This document shows, one piece after another, positions 31,250 through 41,188 of a DNA stretch of 64,000 bases. A program made the position numbers and the translations under genes. Source of the DNA: Chondrus crispus (taxonomy: Eukaryota > Rhodophyta > Florideophyceae > Gigartinales > Gigartinaceae); NCBI RefSeq assembly GCF_000350225.1, contig NW_005179194.1:375899-439898 (forward strand). Reading direction: 5' to 3'. Positions within the stretch are counted from its first letter, which is position 1; the number at the start of each line of letters is the position of its first letter. Below the pieces are notes generated by a model. The model was not told where the DNA came from. It saw only the letters and a program-made list of their open reading frames with translations, and did no database searches.

Positions 31250-32832
31250 TCACCGGATTCGTTGCGGCCTCGCCCGAATAAGAGACAGCGAAACAAATGA
31301 TTGCATTGCAACATGAAAATGTAGAGTCCTCATCCGTTCCAATTCAGGCACCTTATACCACTCCGCAAATGGGTATCTCAGACGGTCATCATTTTCCGAT
31401 TGGTGCCCCTCCCTTAGCACAGCGCATCTAAAGTCAGTCAAGAGGATGGAACCAGACAGATTAAATGTTCCGGCCCTTGCAGTGCGGGCAGTTCGCATAC
31501 CCACAGAAGACCTCACAGGCATGCGGTCCACAAGGATAGCAGTTCCGACGACGTCCCCATACTCTCCCTTCACCGTCACACGACTAATGTTGTCTTTTGG
31601 CCACACTACGGGCCGTTCCAATATGTTCTTCACGTCTCCCTCATCCACTCCTGGGAAGGCCTGTGATGGTGTTCCTTCCTTGACCTCTGCGAAACGTACA
31701 TGAAAGGAATCTACAGGTATGGGAGTTCCTAGTACATGCGTCTCGAAGGGATCTGCTCATCCGGTTCCGATACTGAGAGTCTTCAAGTTTTCAGAGAATA
31801 TCTCGCAAAGGCTCCGCGGCTTGCCAACACAATCCCCAATGCACGAAGTACATCCATCTAAAGCATATCCGCCAAGAGCGAGCTTAAGAAAAATTTCTTG
31901 GACATCCATGTGGGGGGTCTCTTCGCATAAACGACGGTGAGAAAACCAATATTCATTTCTTTCCCATTCACACTAGCCTTCTTTACGTTCAGTGTCGTTT
32001 GATGGGTTCCTGTAACGATGAAGGGCTTTCCGTGACGGGATTTTCTAAGCGATAGACTCGAGAAAACTGCCTGTCGTTTCCTCATGCCCATTGGCAGTAA
32101 AGTCGCGTACTTCATTCCAGATGTAGTTTGTCGTCTTGATTTGTAGTAGCGAGACGCGGAGCTGAAGAGTTCCGACATGGTCTTTTTGATGACACGAAGT
32201 GGGACTGACGAAGAACTATCATCTGAGTTACTGTACTGCACTCTTCCGCTACACCCTGATGCGTTCAAAAGAAGAGAAAGGCATTCAGCGGCTACATCAT
32301 CAGGTACTGCTAGATTTCTAGATTCTCTGTTAACCCTTGTCCCAGAGTTTACAGCAGCGGGAATAACAACTGGACAGACTGGAGCACTTGTATCTATTAG
32401 TCCAGCGGGTGTTGTTACATTGCCCCCTTCAGCTCGAATTACATCATGAGGCAGGTGAGTCTCATTTTCTTGTGCGGTAAAGGCTGATGAAGCGCCTGCG
32501 GTAGCGACTGCCGGCGCAATGGAGACAGGCCCTGCCACAATATTGCTTTGACTGACCGTTTGAAACTCATATTTCCCACTTGTGGGCGGGGCGATTCCAG
32601 TAGGACCATGCAGAATCAGTATCTCTGGTCCCTCTTGGTTGACGGCATTCGCAGTTATTAGCAGACGAATACTGCCTGCCGTAGGGTCAGAGTTGACCAT
32701 CGATTCTACATACTCTGCCGTCTTTTGGAGCATATGCAACGCAGAGTTTAGCCTTTTCCCATGAACAGATGAGGATGCGGCTCCGTGCAGTTTCGCCGTG
32801 CACCGTTGAATTGCAGCATCACCGATGGCCAT
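31250..32832 (-). pseudogene. Broken gene of unknown family
   Basis: Minus-strand coding-like sequence: a 324-residue frame (31858-32832) with a helical N-terminus (AIQRCTAKLHGAA, LHMLQKTAEYVES), a Ser/Thr/Ala-rich middle and a basic C-terminal part. A second coherent frame follows downstream (31250 to about 31760; PFETHVLGTPIPVDSFHVRF, ILERPVVWPKDNISRV). The composition looks like real protein, but the reading is interrupted at least twice between the parts. I do not recognise the family. Neighbouring helicase and foldback remnants suggest a mobile-element origin. Confidence 0.4.
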
Positions 32833-32899
32833 CTGGAAGACGTTGTGAAGTATACGATGGAAGGACGCAGTTATTAGGATTAATGTGTCTGGAAGGATG

Positions 32900-33025
32900 A
32901 GAGGTATAAGGGGTGAATTGACACCGTTAAAATGCTACCCCTTCCACCCTTCTACCCCTTCTCGAGCCAATCATGTGATCCAGAGCGGTAGAAGGGTAGC
33001 AAATGTAATGTATTTATTCACCTCT
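32900..33025. repeat. 126-bp foldback repeat, copy A
   Basis: Begins AGAGGTATAAGGGGTGAATT and ends TTATTCACCTCT, so AGAGGTGAAT-like ends face each other. Inside, CTACCCCTTC...CTACCCC pairs with GGTAGAAGGGTAG. The size and foldback structure suggest a miniature inverted-repeat element. Confidence 0.6.
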
Positions 33026-33089
33026 GAAATGCGAAGCCTGCAGGAACGCAGAAACTCTCGGTTACCTTCACTGTCTCCCACGTTCTGTC

Positions 33090-33215
33090 AGAGGTATAAG
33101 AGGTGAATTGTCACCGTTAAAATGCTACCCCTTCTACCCTTCTACCCCTTATTGAGCCAATCATGTGCTCCATAGCGGTAGAAGGGTGGCAGTTACCCTG
33201 TTTTTATTCACCTCT
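33090..33215. repeat. 126-bp foldback repeat, copy B
   Basis: A second copy of the same length and orientation as copy A, with about a dozen or more differences, including the same AGAGGTATAAG start and TTATTCACCTCT end and the internal GGTAGAAGGGT arm. The two copies are separated by 64 bp. Confidence 0.6.
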
Positions 33216-33933
33216 GCTTTTCCACACCTGTATGTGGTCCCCATTGAGGCTTTTCCTGACCAAAAATCGACTATACAGCTTCAACTTACAGAAAACCTTT
33301 GGCTCTTCCTCAAGAATCTATTCTGGTCCTCGGTCGTCAGCATATAGTTACGGGACGCGCAATAGTTCCGCTTCCATTACTGCAACCCTCGGATTAGTGC
33401 CGCCCAAGACTGGCAGGCACAGGTCGTGCGACGGGCCACAGACGACGTCCAGAATGCGGTGGTGCTGGCAAGGTTGTTTGGATCTTTGGGGAGTCTGGGT
33501 GTGCTGTGAGATGTGAGCAATGCTTTATCGCACTTGAGGTCCTCAAAACGAGCCTTTTCGGACGCTCGGCATTAGAGGAACGGTCAGCAGACTTCAAACT
33601 GGTTTTGGATGGGTCATGGTTCACCAAACTGATTACTGCTGCCGCAAGTTAGTGCCGTCTTTTTAGTCATCGCACTGGGCGGTACTAATGCGTAGGGTCC
33701 TCTGTACTATGCTAATGGCTCTCTACGGCTGTCGGCGTGACGTGTGCGGGGAAGTCACGTAGGGGTTGGCGTTCCACCACTTTTCTACATTTCGGTCGTT
33801 CCACTACACCTTACACCCCCTTACACCGCGGGGTACCCCTCTTCTACCCTTCTACCCCACTCAACAACGTTCGTTCACTGTGACGATGGAGTTCAACGAG
33901 TGCCTAGACTTTTACTCAGAGTTGGTGGTCGCC
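33216..33933. other. Interval left of the piggyBac-like element, no gene supported
   Basis: Mixed low-complexity sequence with CCTCTTCTACCCTTCTACCCC near 33838-33858, recalling the pyrimidine arm of the foldback repeats. A short plus-strand frame starting MEFNECLDFYSELVVA (33890-) runs into the transposon end and may be the start of whatever gene the transposon hit. Confidence 0.35.
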
Positions 33934-33953
33934 CTAGTGTCTAGGTGACAAAT

Positions 33954-33989
33954 GGCCTCATATGAGGTCAATTGACCTCATATGAGGCC
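33954..33989. repeat. Perfect 36-bp subterminal palindrome
   Basis: Two CCTCATATGAGG palindromes are joined by TCAATTGA so that the whole 36-bp block is its own reverse complement. It sits 20 bp inside the left transposon end and is a candidate transposase binding site. Confidence 0.85.
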
Positions 33990-34160
33990 AGTTTTTAGGC
34001 GGGCTTTTGCAATTCGAATAATTGTAGAAATTTATCGCTACTGTAGTGAAAAGCTTACGACTAGAGTATTAAACGTTGGCAAACCAGAAAACATGCAATT
34101 CCATATCTCAGTCTTCCCTAATCAACACTTTCGTCTTCCTCTTCCCAAACTTTCTTCAAA

Positions 34161-36263
34161 ATGGTGAGCGTCAATGATCCTCGAATTATTGCAGGTAACC
34201 GCGTCCACACTCGTGCAAGACTGCTCACAGCTCAGAGTAAATGTCGTCGCATGTATGGAGCCTCCTGGAAGATCAAGTTGGTCACGGGAACTGTCATTAG
34301 CATGGAAACTGACAAAGTGAAGGGTCGCAGTGTCACTTCAGTCAGGGCTAAATGGGAATTATCAGATGGCGTCAAGGAAGTCACGCTTCGCATAGCTAAC
34401 ATCAAGGCTGGTGAAGTGATGGACCTGATCGATGACGGTCCTGAAGATCATATCCAGCAAGAAACTGAACATTATGCGCAACCGGAGCCTACAGAGGACC
34501 GTGTGACGCCACTGGAAGGAGCACTCAGCCCGAGTACGAGAATCTCCGAGAGTGACGAAATGGATTCCCAAGATGGCCTCATGAATGTCCACGGCCGGGC
34601 CTGGAAGCGTGAGGAAGTCACGATGCATTTAAATGGTATGATACCGCCGAGAAGATGGAAGGTGATTGGACCGATTGATGAGATTATATCCCGTGGTCAC
34701 AGTCCATCTCAAATGCATCCCATGGACTACTTCATGTGGATGTTCCCACAGGAGCACTTGGCATTAATGGTTTCCTACACCAACGATGCAATGGAATCAC
34801 GGGGACTTCGCTTGACTACAAGAGGTGAAATTTTGAAGTTTTTCGGGGTGCTAATCCTTATGACTCGGATTGAATTCAGCACCAGAAGGTCTCTTTGGAG
34901 CTCACAGGAAACCAGCAAATATCTCCCGCAACCTCAATTCGGAAACATCATCTCCCGCAGAAGATTCGAGGAGCTTCGTCAGAATGTCACGTTCAGCTTT
35001 CCAGCTGACTCAAATGACAGATGGGGTATGATCAGGGACTGCATGGTCGCAATCAATGATCACAGAGCATCACATGTGATTCCATCACAGAACATCTGCG
35101 TTGATGAGAGTATGTCACGCTGGTATGGACTTGGAGGAGATTGGATTGAAACCGGCCTTCCTCATTATGTGGCCATGGACCGAAAACCCGAGAATGGCTG
35201 TGAGTTGAAGACTGCTGCATGTGGAAAAAGTGGAATCATAATAAGAATTGAGAACGTCGTCTCAGCTGAGGAGACTTCTTTAAAGGATTTTGAAAGTGAC
35301 CACTTACACGGAACCGCAGTGACTTTGAGGTTGTTACAGCCATGGTTTCACAGCAATCGTGTTGTCTGCGCGGATTCGTACTTTGCTTCTGTCCACACGG
35401 CTGAATCACTTTATGAGAAAGGTCTTAGATTCACAGGTGTAGTGAAGACATCCACCAAGAAATATCCGATGAAATATCTATCTCATCTGGAGATTGCTGA
35501 AAAGGGAGAGCACGTCACACTAGTTTCGAAGCCGGTGGCCGGGCCTCATCTCATGGCAGTGATGTGGGTGGACCGAGACCGCAGATACTTTATTAGTTCT
35601 GTCGGAACATCCAACGAAGGAACTCCAATCTACCGCGAGAGATGGCGTACACGTCATGGCGTGACAAGAAAAGAGGAATTGTCTATCCGTATTCCCTCAG
35701 TCTGTGAGCAGTATTATGAAACTTGCTCTCAGATTGACCGCCACAACAGATCTCGTCAGGATGATCTCGGCTTGGAAAAGAAGTTTGAAGTCAAGGAGTG
35801 GTCTATGCGTGTCAATACTTCTTTATTGGCCATTTGCATTGTGGATGCATGGAAACTGTATGCAGGTGCAAAAGGAGATGGTTCTAAGATGTCTCCAAAT
35901 CAGTTTTATTGTGAGCTTGCTGACCAGTTGATTGATAACAAGTATGATCGTATATCGTTACGTCAGCGAGAATCAGACAGTGCTGTTGAAGATGAAGATG
36001 TTGGGTTTGGCAGTGGAATTGGTACTCACCTAACTCCAACCACTCGCAAGCGTAAAAGAGCATCCGGCGAGGAGACTTGTGCTCTTTATCAATCCAGATG
36101 CAATATTTGCAAAGGTACAAAAAAGTCAAAGTTTATTTGCTCAGCCTGCAAGGCATATTTTGACAAAGAAGTATACCTTTGTCATCACCAGACTGGGCGT
36201 GACTGTTTTAAGAAACACGTCGACGAACGTCACGATCTTACTTACAAAGGTAAGTACTATTAG
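34161..36263 (+). CDS. piggyBac-family transposase, intact
   Basis: A 700-residue DDD transposase that would cut and paste the surrounding element. The first 130 residues are a weakly conserved, Tudor/SH3-like and acidic N-terminus. The DDE_Tnp_1_7 core spans about 160-560. Catalytic aspartates are visible as D315 (ICVDESMSRW), D405 (VCADSYFAS) and D526 (QIDRHNRSRQD), with the expected spacing. The C-terminus (about 650-695) is the piggyBac cysteine-rich zinc domain (CNICKG ... CSACKAYF ... CHHQTGRDC ... H). A basic KRKR stretch precedes it. The frame has no intron and no break, unlike most nearby elements, so this copy is probably recent or still functional. Length is slightly above the insect transposase (about 600). 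Confidence 0.93.
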   Translation: MVSVNDPRIIAGNRVHTRARLLTAQSKCRRMYGASWKIKLVTGTVISMETDKVKGRSVTSVRAKWELSDGVKEVTLRIANIKAGEVMDLIDDGPEDHIQQETEHYAQPEPTEDRVTPLEGALSPSTRISESDEMDSQDGLMNVHGRAWKREEVTMHLNGMIPPRRWKVIGPIDEIISRGHSPSQMHPMDYFMWMFPQEHLALMVSYTNDAMESRGLRLTTRGEILKFFGVLILMTRIEFSTRRSLWSSQETSKYLPQPQFGNIISRRRFEELRQNVTFSFPADSNDRWGMIRDCMVAINDHRASHVIPSQNICVDESMSRWYGLGGDWIETGLPHYVAMDRKPENGCELKTAACGKSGIIIRIENVVSAEETSLKDFESDHLHGTAVTLRLLQPWFHSNRVVCADSYFASVHTAESLYEKGLRFTGVVKTSTKKYPMKYLSHLEIAEKGEHVTLVSKPVAGPHLMAVMWVDRDRRYFISSVGTSNEGTPIYRERWRTRHGVTRKEELSIRIPSVCEQYYETCSQIDRHNRSRQDDLGLEKKFEVKEWSMRVNTSLLAICIVDAWKLYAGAKGDGSKMSPNQFYCELADQLIDNKYDRISLRQRESDSAVEDEDVGFGSGIGTHLTPTTRKRKRASGEETCALYQSRCNICKGTKKSKFICSACKAYFDKEVYLCHHQTGRDCFKKHVDERHDLTYKGKYY

Positions 36264-36540
36264 TGCTTAAAGCGTTCTAGGCCTTTAAAAATGACTCAAT
36301 GGGTCAGCATTTGAGTAAAATAGAGCAAAAAGAGATAAAAAACTCCTTTTGCCCCCTATGGTTCTATCCTGCGTCTAAAGACTTGCTTGGAAGACTTGCA
36401 GCCGTGTCGGAATGCCCCTTTATGAGATGTCACCGTATTCAATCTCATGTTCGAGTGGGCGCTATAAAGCGTCCTGGGCTGCAGGTCACGAACAAGAACC
36501 ATCGAGATCCCCGAAGGGATTTTTCGACCACTAAAGTGCT
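36264..36540. other. Interval after the transposase, no gene seen
   Basis: Presumed 3' untranslated part of the transposase gene, followed by the body of the tRNA-like repeat. Nothing else is recognisable. Confidence 0.35.
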
Positions 36541-36607
36541 CAGCGAGGAGTTGAACCCCGGCCTCTAAGACTCAGCGATCCTTGCAGACCACTGAGCTGG
36601 CTTGTCA
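36541..36607 (-). repeat. tRNA-derived SINE-like head
   Basis: On the minus strand the sequence has a pol III A box (GCTCAGTGGTCTG, 36598-36586) and a B box (GGTTCAACTCC, 36557-36547) at tRNA spacing. The acceptor-stem ends do not pair, so it is not a functional tRNA. A tRNA-derived SINE or tRNA pseudogene is the best explanation. The body may extend to about 36430. Confidence 0.45.
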
Positions 36608-36714
36608 GTTACTAACTAGTCGTTTATAGTTGTCTTTATAGTCGTTCAAAGTTCTACTTCGTAAAAATTGTGCTCCTTTTGTCCTTTCGTCGCAGTACCC
36701 CCACCTCAGTTCCC

Positions 36715-37443
36715 ATGCGTCTTCGAACCGCCCTCGCCGGGGCACTCCGTCACACCTCCCGTACTATCTATGCGGCACTCGCCGCAGCCTCGAACGACGG
36801 GTACTCCCGTCGACCTACCGCAACGGCTACCGCTCTGCCCGTCGTTCCTGCAAGCCCACCTACACAACCGTGCATTCGTAAATCTGCGTCGCCCCCTGTA
36901 CCGGCGACCTCGCGCGCTGCGTCCCCGATCCCTATGCATACTACTGCCCCGGCCTTGGACGCCGCCCCCGCTGCGCCCCTCTGCAGTCCAGGGCCGGCAC
37001 CAGATGCCAGCATGCCCGACAAACCTACCGAGGTCCGTGCCACGAGACGCTCGCCCGCCGACGCCGTCACCTCTCAGCCCCCGCCGCCTCCAACCGCTGT
37101 CACCGAGCCCCCCGTTCCCGCCACCACTCCCCTGCCAAGTTTATACCGCCTGGCGCCCCTGGGTACCACCCAAACCGCCACTGTAGCTCCCCTCCCCACA
37201 TCGGTCAATGAAAGTGACCTCCACCCCGCCCAGCCCCACAATGCCGCTCCGTCGCCCGAACACTCGCCTCCTGCTCCTCAAAGCGCACACCATGCACCTC
37301 ATCCTCTCCACTGGCCCCCTGTCTCGGCTCTTAACGCCCCGCCCCGCATCAAAAGAGCTCTGTCCACTAGCGCATCAGTCCCCCCTCCCAAGCGCGCCTC
37401 TCCCTCTCAGGAGGCCGCAGCACTCTCTCCCCTGGACCAATGA
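36715..37443 (+). CDS. LINE ORF1, Pro/Ala-rich protein
   Basis: A 242-residue frame from the first ATG (MRLRTALAGALRH); the frame is open 45 bp further upstream without an ATG. It is almost wholly Pro, Ala, Ser and Thr, with scattered basic residues and no recognised domain, so an RNA-binding role is only a guess from position. Its TGA overlaps the ORF2 start as ATGA (37440-37443), suggesting stop-and-restart coupling. Confidence 0.55.
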   Translation: MRLRTALAGALRHTSRTIYAALAAASNDGYSRRPTATATALPVVPASPPTQPCIRKSASPPVPATSRAASPIPMHTTAPALDAAPAAPLCSPGPAPDASMPDKPTEVRATRRSPADAVTSQPPPPPTAVTEPPVPATTPLPSLYRLAPLGTTQTATVAPLPTSVNESDLHPAQPHNAAPSPEHSPPAPQSAHHAPHPLHWPPVSALNAPPRIKRALSTSASVPPPKRASPSQEAAALSPLDQ

Positions 37444-40400
37444 TCTCAGATAGCCCCACCGCCGACCCCCTGGCCCCCTCTCACAGCGCTTCCCTTCCAC
37501 CATCCATGACAGACGCATTCTCGCCCTCCCCTGAAAACCGACCATTCCCCCTCCCGGACGCCCCACCCCTCCCCTTGCCGTCGGTCCACGAACTCCTTTC
37601 GACCCCGATTCGGCCCTCGGACATTTTCACTTCTATCCCTGGCCCTTGCCTGCATAGCACGGTTCTACTTCTAATTCGCCTCGTGCGCGCTGCCACAGCA
37701 GCTAACACCCCCGACGCCACTCATCAAGCATTTATGCGCCTTCACATGCTGCCTACTGTTGTGCTCCGAAAAGCTTTCCGTGGAGAGCCCGGATGGCGTT
37801 CCTCGCGCGGTCAAATGCACGCCCTCCGTCTCCGCCTACGTAGGGCAAGCACAGGTCGCGAATGGGGTACCTTGTGGAGAGAAGCCCTTCATGCTCACGA
37901 AGCACGGCGGGCATGGCAGCACACACACTCCAAGCTCCCTTCACCCCACAGCTCTCGCGCCGCGCAAGCCGCCCGCGCCATGCGGCTAGCCTCCCAAGCC
38001 CAGTACGGGCGCGCGATGCGCACGTTCACCAACCCTCCTCTCGCCAACCTCAACGACACGGCCACGGTTGCAGCACTGCAAGCCCTTCACCCCGACCCTC
38101 CTGTCCCCGTCATGCCTCTGCCGCCCTCCGCACAACCACGGCCGCCAGAGGTCTCGGAGCAATCCGTTCTCCGTGCCGTCAGGCGCCTCAATCCCAACTC
38201 AGCCGCCGGTCCAGACCGCATGTCGCCCAAGCTCCTGCACCTCTTTGCCCACACACAAATTAGTCCCGAAGCAGGAGTGACCGGCATCTCCGCGCTCACC
38301 AATCTCGTCAGCCGCCTGGCCCGTGGTTCCCTTCCGCCCTGCACCATCCCCCTTGTCAGTGCCGCAACTCTGCTGCCCCTACAGCCACGCCCGGCCAAAA
38401 TTCGCCCAATTGCAATTGGACAAAGCATCCGTCGACTCGTCACGAAAGTCCTCCTCCCAGCCGCAATAGAGGATTGCCGTGACCACTTCGCTCCTGAACA
38501 ATTAGCCAATGGTGTTCCGAACGGCATGGACGCTATCGTACACGACGCCCGGATGCTACTTCGTCGGCATGGAAGGGACCCACACTACGTCATGGTGTCA
38601 ATTGACGCCTCCAATGCCTTCAACCGTTTCTCCCGCCAGAAAGTGCTGGACCAGCTCCCAACCAGAGCGCCCTCCCTGTCCCGCTTTCTTGACATGGTTT
38701 ATGCACGCACCACCTCCCCCCTGATACTGCCCTCGTCCCCGCCCACGATGCTAGTCAGTCGAGAAGGGTCGCAACAGGGAGACCCTGCGAGCATGCTCCT
38801 CTTCTCTCTCGCTCTTCAGCCTCTCGCCCGCCGCATCTCGCACGAATGTGACGTTCTTATGAACCGCTGGTATGCAGATGACGGTACCATCATCGGCCGT
38901 ATCGATGAAGTTGCCAAAGCCCTAAAAATCCTCAACACAGAAGGACCAACCCACCAGTTCTTCCTCAACCCAGCTAAGACACGTGTCTTTTGGCCCAGCC
39001 TCTCCCCAGACCTCCTGCTTCCCCTCACCACTGTTGCCCCTTTGCACGTCATCGAAGACGGCGGGTTGGAACTCCTCGGGGCCCCTATTGGGTCTGACTC
39101 GTTCATGACGCAGTACATCACCCGCAAACTGCAAAACTGCAATTCCGCCCTCGCCCACCTGGACCACATCCCAGAGGCCCGCGTACGCTTTCACTTACAC
39201 AGGGTCTCCGCTTCCGCCTGTCGCATGCAGCATCTGTTCCGGCTGGTCCCGCCGACGTTCGCCTTTTCGTTCGCACAGCAATTTGATAGAGATCAGCTGA
39301 AGGCATACGAGCGCTTCAATAGTGTTACTCTTTCACCGAGCCTGGCTGCTCAAGTCCGATTGCCGTTTGTTCATGGGGGACATGGCCTCACATCATTGGC
39401 CAATACTTCACACGCCTCTTACGCTGCAAGTCTCATCGACTCCGCCCCGGTACGACTAAAGGGGCCCCAGTTTCCCAACCTCAGGCAATACCAGCGCTTT
39501 GCACGAACATCATTGAGGGTGGTTCTCGGCAATTTACCTCCTTGCGTACAACCACCTCACTTCTCCCTTACATCCTCGGATCTTGGCTGCCTCGAACCTA
39601 CCGCACTTCTAGCGCGTCCTGAACGCATACATACCTTTTTACTTCAGGCGCAGCATAGCGCAGCGGCCAGCCGGTTCTGGGAGAAACCCCTTTGGCAATC
39701 CTCTCCCGACCCTCGTCAGCACAGTGCAGCTTCAATTCGTCGGAGGGTACGGTTTCGCTCTCTCCTCGCTCCTGGCGCAACATCTTTCCTCACTGCCCAC
39801 CCAGCTGCCACCTCCCGCATTCATAACGCCACATGGTCAACCATGCTACGTCGTCATCTGGACGCTCCTATCACATTCGATTCTATCTCGCCGTTGCGCT
39901 GCGCACATTGTTCCAAGCCACTCGACCCTCGAGGGGATCACGCGACCATCTGTAGCCATGGCTTCGGCCCTGTCCACAGACACAATACCGTCCGAAATGT
40001 CTTCGCACGACACGTGTTCCGTGGGGCTGGACTTGCATATTCCCTCGAGGTCCCTTTCCTGTTACCAAACTCTGCTGCACGACCGGCCGATATCCTCGTT
40101 CAACCGTCCCACCCTGCCCCAGGGCTCCCGTGTGACAAACCTACGGCCTACGACGTCACAATCTGCAGTCCATTCCGCAGGGGCATGCTGTATCCCGCTG
40201 CCCGCCACTCTGCAGGAGCTGCAGAAGCAGCTGACGTTCGCAAGCGTCAGGCCCTCGAGCGGACTATTCGATCCACCCTGCTCATTGACGATCACCTTCC
40301 TCCGCCACCCCTAGACTGGCACTTTCAGCCACTATCGTTTGACACTCTAGGCGCCCCCTCACAGTCTACACTGCATGTCATCCATGAACACGCGAAGCTA

Positions 40401-40550
40401 ATAGCACTTCGGAGCTCTTGCACCATTGCCTCCGCTCAAGCCCGCATCCACCAACGCCTGAGCTTCGCCATCTGGTCCACTGTCGCTGCTGCGATCCTTT
40501 CTCGCCTACCGACACACGTCGCGGACATCTCATATCCGATCGAAGTGTAA
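37440..40550 (+). CDS. LINE ORF2: reverse transcriptase plus restriction-like endonuclease
   Basis: 1036 residues. RT core about 240-620: LNPNSAAGPDRMSPKLL (domain 0/1), KIRPIAIGQSIRRLV (motif 2), VSIDASNAFNRFSRQ (motif A), SREGSQQGDPASMLLFSL (motif B), YADD at 478-481 (motif C) and NPAKTRVFWP (motif D). The C-terminal endonuclease shows a CCHC knuckle (CAHCSKPLDPRGDHATIC, from about 821), the RHN motif, RPAD at 881-884 and DVT near 906, matching the catalytic order of restriction-like LINE endonucleases. It would nick target DNA and prime reverse transcription there. No break is visible. No APE-type endonuclease is present at the N-terminus. Confidence 0.88.
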   Translation: MISDSPTADPLAPSHSASLPPSMTDAFSPSPENRPFPLPDAPPLPLPSVHELLSTPIRPSDIFTSIPGPCLHSTVLLLIRLVRAATAANTPDATHQAFMRLHMLPTVVLRKAFRGEPGWRSSRGQMHALRLRLRRASTGREWGTLWREALHAHEARRAWQHTHSKLPSPHSSRAAQAARAMRLASQAQYGRAMRTFTNPPLANLNDTATVAALQALHPDPPVPVMPLPPSAQPRPPEVSEQSVLRAVRRLNPNSAAGPDRMSPKLLHLFAHTQISPEAGVTGISALTNLVSRLARGSLPPCTIPLVSAATLLPLQPRPAKIRPIAIGQSIRRLVTKVLLPAAIEDCRDHFAPEQLANGVPNGMDAIVHDARMLLRRHGRDPHYVMVSIDASNAFNRFSRQKVLDQLPTRAPSLSRFLDMVYARTTSPLILPSSPPTMLVSREGSQQGDPASMLLFSLALQPLARRISHECDVLMNRWYADDGTIIGRIDEVAKALKILNTEGPTHQFFLNPAKTRVFWPSLSPDLLLPLTTVAPLHVIEDGGLELLGAPIGSDSFMTQYITRKLQNCNSALAHLDHIPEARVRFHLHRVSASACRMQHLFRLVPPTFAFSFAQQFDRDQLKAYERFNSVTLSPSLAAQVRLPFVHGGHGLTSLANTSHASYAASLIDSAPVRLKGPQFPNLRQYQRFARTSLRVVLGNLPPCVQPPHFSLTSSDLGCLEPTALLARPERIHTFLLQAQHSAAASRFWEKPLWQSSPDPRQHSAASIRRRVRFRSLLAPGATSFLTAHPAATSRIHNATWSTMLRRHLDAPITFDSISPLRCAHCSKPLDPRGDHATICSHGFGPVHRHNTVRNVFARHVFRGAGLAYSLEVPFLLPNSAARPADILVQPSHPAPGLPCDKPTAYDVTICSPFRRGMLYPAARHSAGAAEAADVRKRQALERTIRSTLLIDDHLPPPPLDWHFQPLSFDTLGAPSQSTLHVIHEHAKLIALRSSCTIASAQARIHQRLSFAIWSTVAAAILSRLPTHVADISYPIEV

Positions 40551-40741
40551 CTCAGCTTCCTATCTGCTAGTGTATCTGTAAGCGCACCCCTGATGCATTG
40601 ATAAAATTACCCCCCCCCTCCTTTTGTTCTATACTTGCGAAAATCTTAAATTTTGTTTAAATTTTACTGTAGAGCATTTGACCTCATATGAGGTCAAGAG
40701 TGACCTCATATGAGGCAAATTGCCGGTCGTCTAGACACTAG

Positions 40742-41188
40742 GCCTAGGTCTATCCGGTGCTGGGCGTACCGCCGGCGGGGGTGCCTACAGCTGTGTTACG
40801 TGTACACCTGGATGGTGACACAGCTCTGTAGATCATGACATTCACCCCTGCAATTTCCCACGTTCGTAAGTGCATAACCAAGCTTATTGCTATGGACGAA
40901 TCGAAGTCGCTGCCAAGGGTCAGATACGGCGCACAGAGGCGCTCGATGACAGACCGCACAAGACAGCCTGTCCAGGACAGTAGAGAAAATAGCACATAAA
41001 ACGACGCACAGCGAGCAGAGTAAAAAGGGCCAGCGGACCCTGGAGTTCCATCACTCCACATGGATGCGTTAACAGGGAATTGAAGTGAATTGAATTGTAT
41101 AGACAGTAGGTAGCGGGATGCTTGTATTAAGGCTAGAGCTAACCTTCGAAAGGGCATTTCACTAGCGGGACGTCTACTAAGGACAGTG
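40742..41188. other. 447-bp interval between the two transposon copies
   Basis: No gene supported; a 156-residue minus-strand frame spans it and enters the transposon end, so it is probably chance. The segment TAGCGGGATG...CTAGAGCTA near 41110-41145 resembles 41673-41705 beyond the miniature copy. Confidence 0.35.

Larger units (their letters stand above)
36660..40620 (+). mobile_element. LINE with restriction-like endonuclease, two overlapping ORFs
   Basis: A non-LTR element inserted in the piggyBac transposon. It has a Pro/Ala-rich ORF1 and an ORF2 encoding RT followed by a CCHC knuckle and a PD-(D/E)XK-like endonuclease, the layout of the R2/R4/NeSL-type LINEs. GC content and codon use are much higher than in the flanking transposase. 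Outer limits are estimates: no poly-A tail or target duplication was found. Confidence 0.75.
33934..40741 (+). mobile_element. piggyBac-superfamily DNA transposon with a LINE inside
   Basis: Inverted ends CTAGTGTCTAG occur at 33934-33944 and 40731-40741. Each is followed inward by two copies of the palindrome CCTCATATGAGG (left copies inside the perfect 36-bp palindrome 33954-33989; right copies at about 40682-40714). An intact 700-residue piggyBac transposase starts 227 bp from the left end. A LINE (about 36660-40620) fills most of the right part, so the transposon alone would be roughly 2.8 kb. The usual TTAA target duplication is absent on both sides; every end begins CTAG. The left and right ends differ between the 11-bp terminus and the palindrome. 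Confidence 0.7.

Noticed and set aside
33766-33948. Short gene left of the piggyBac-like element
   Set aside because: It runs into the transposon end, so at most the beginning of an interrupted gene; too short to support.
36541-36607. Functional tRNA gene
   Set aside because: A and B boxes are present, but the acceptor stem does not pair and no clean anticodon arm can be folded.
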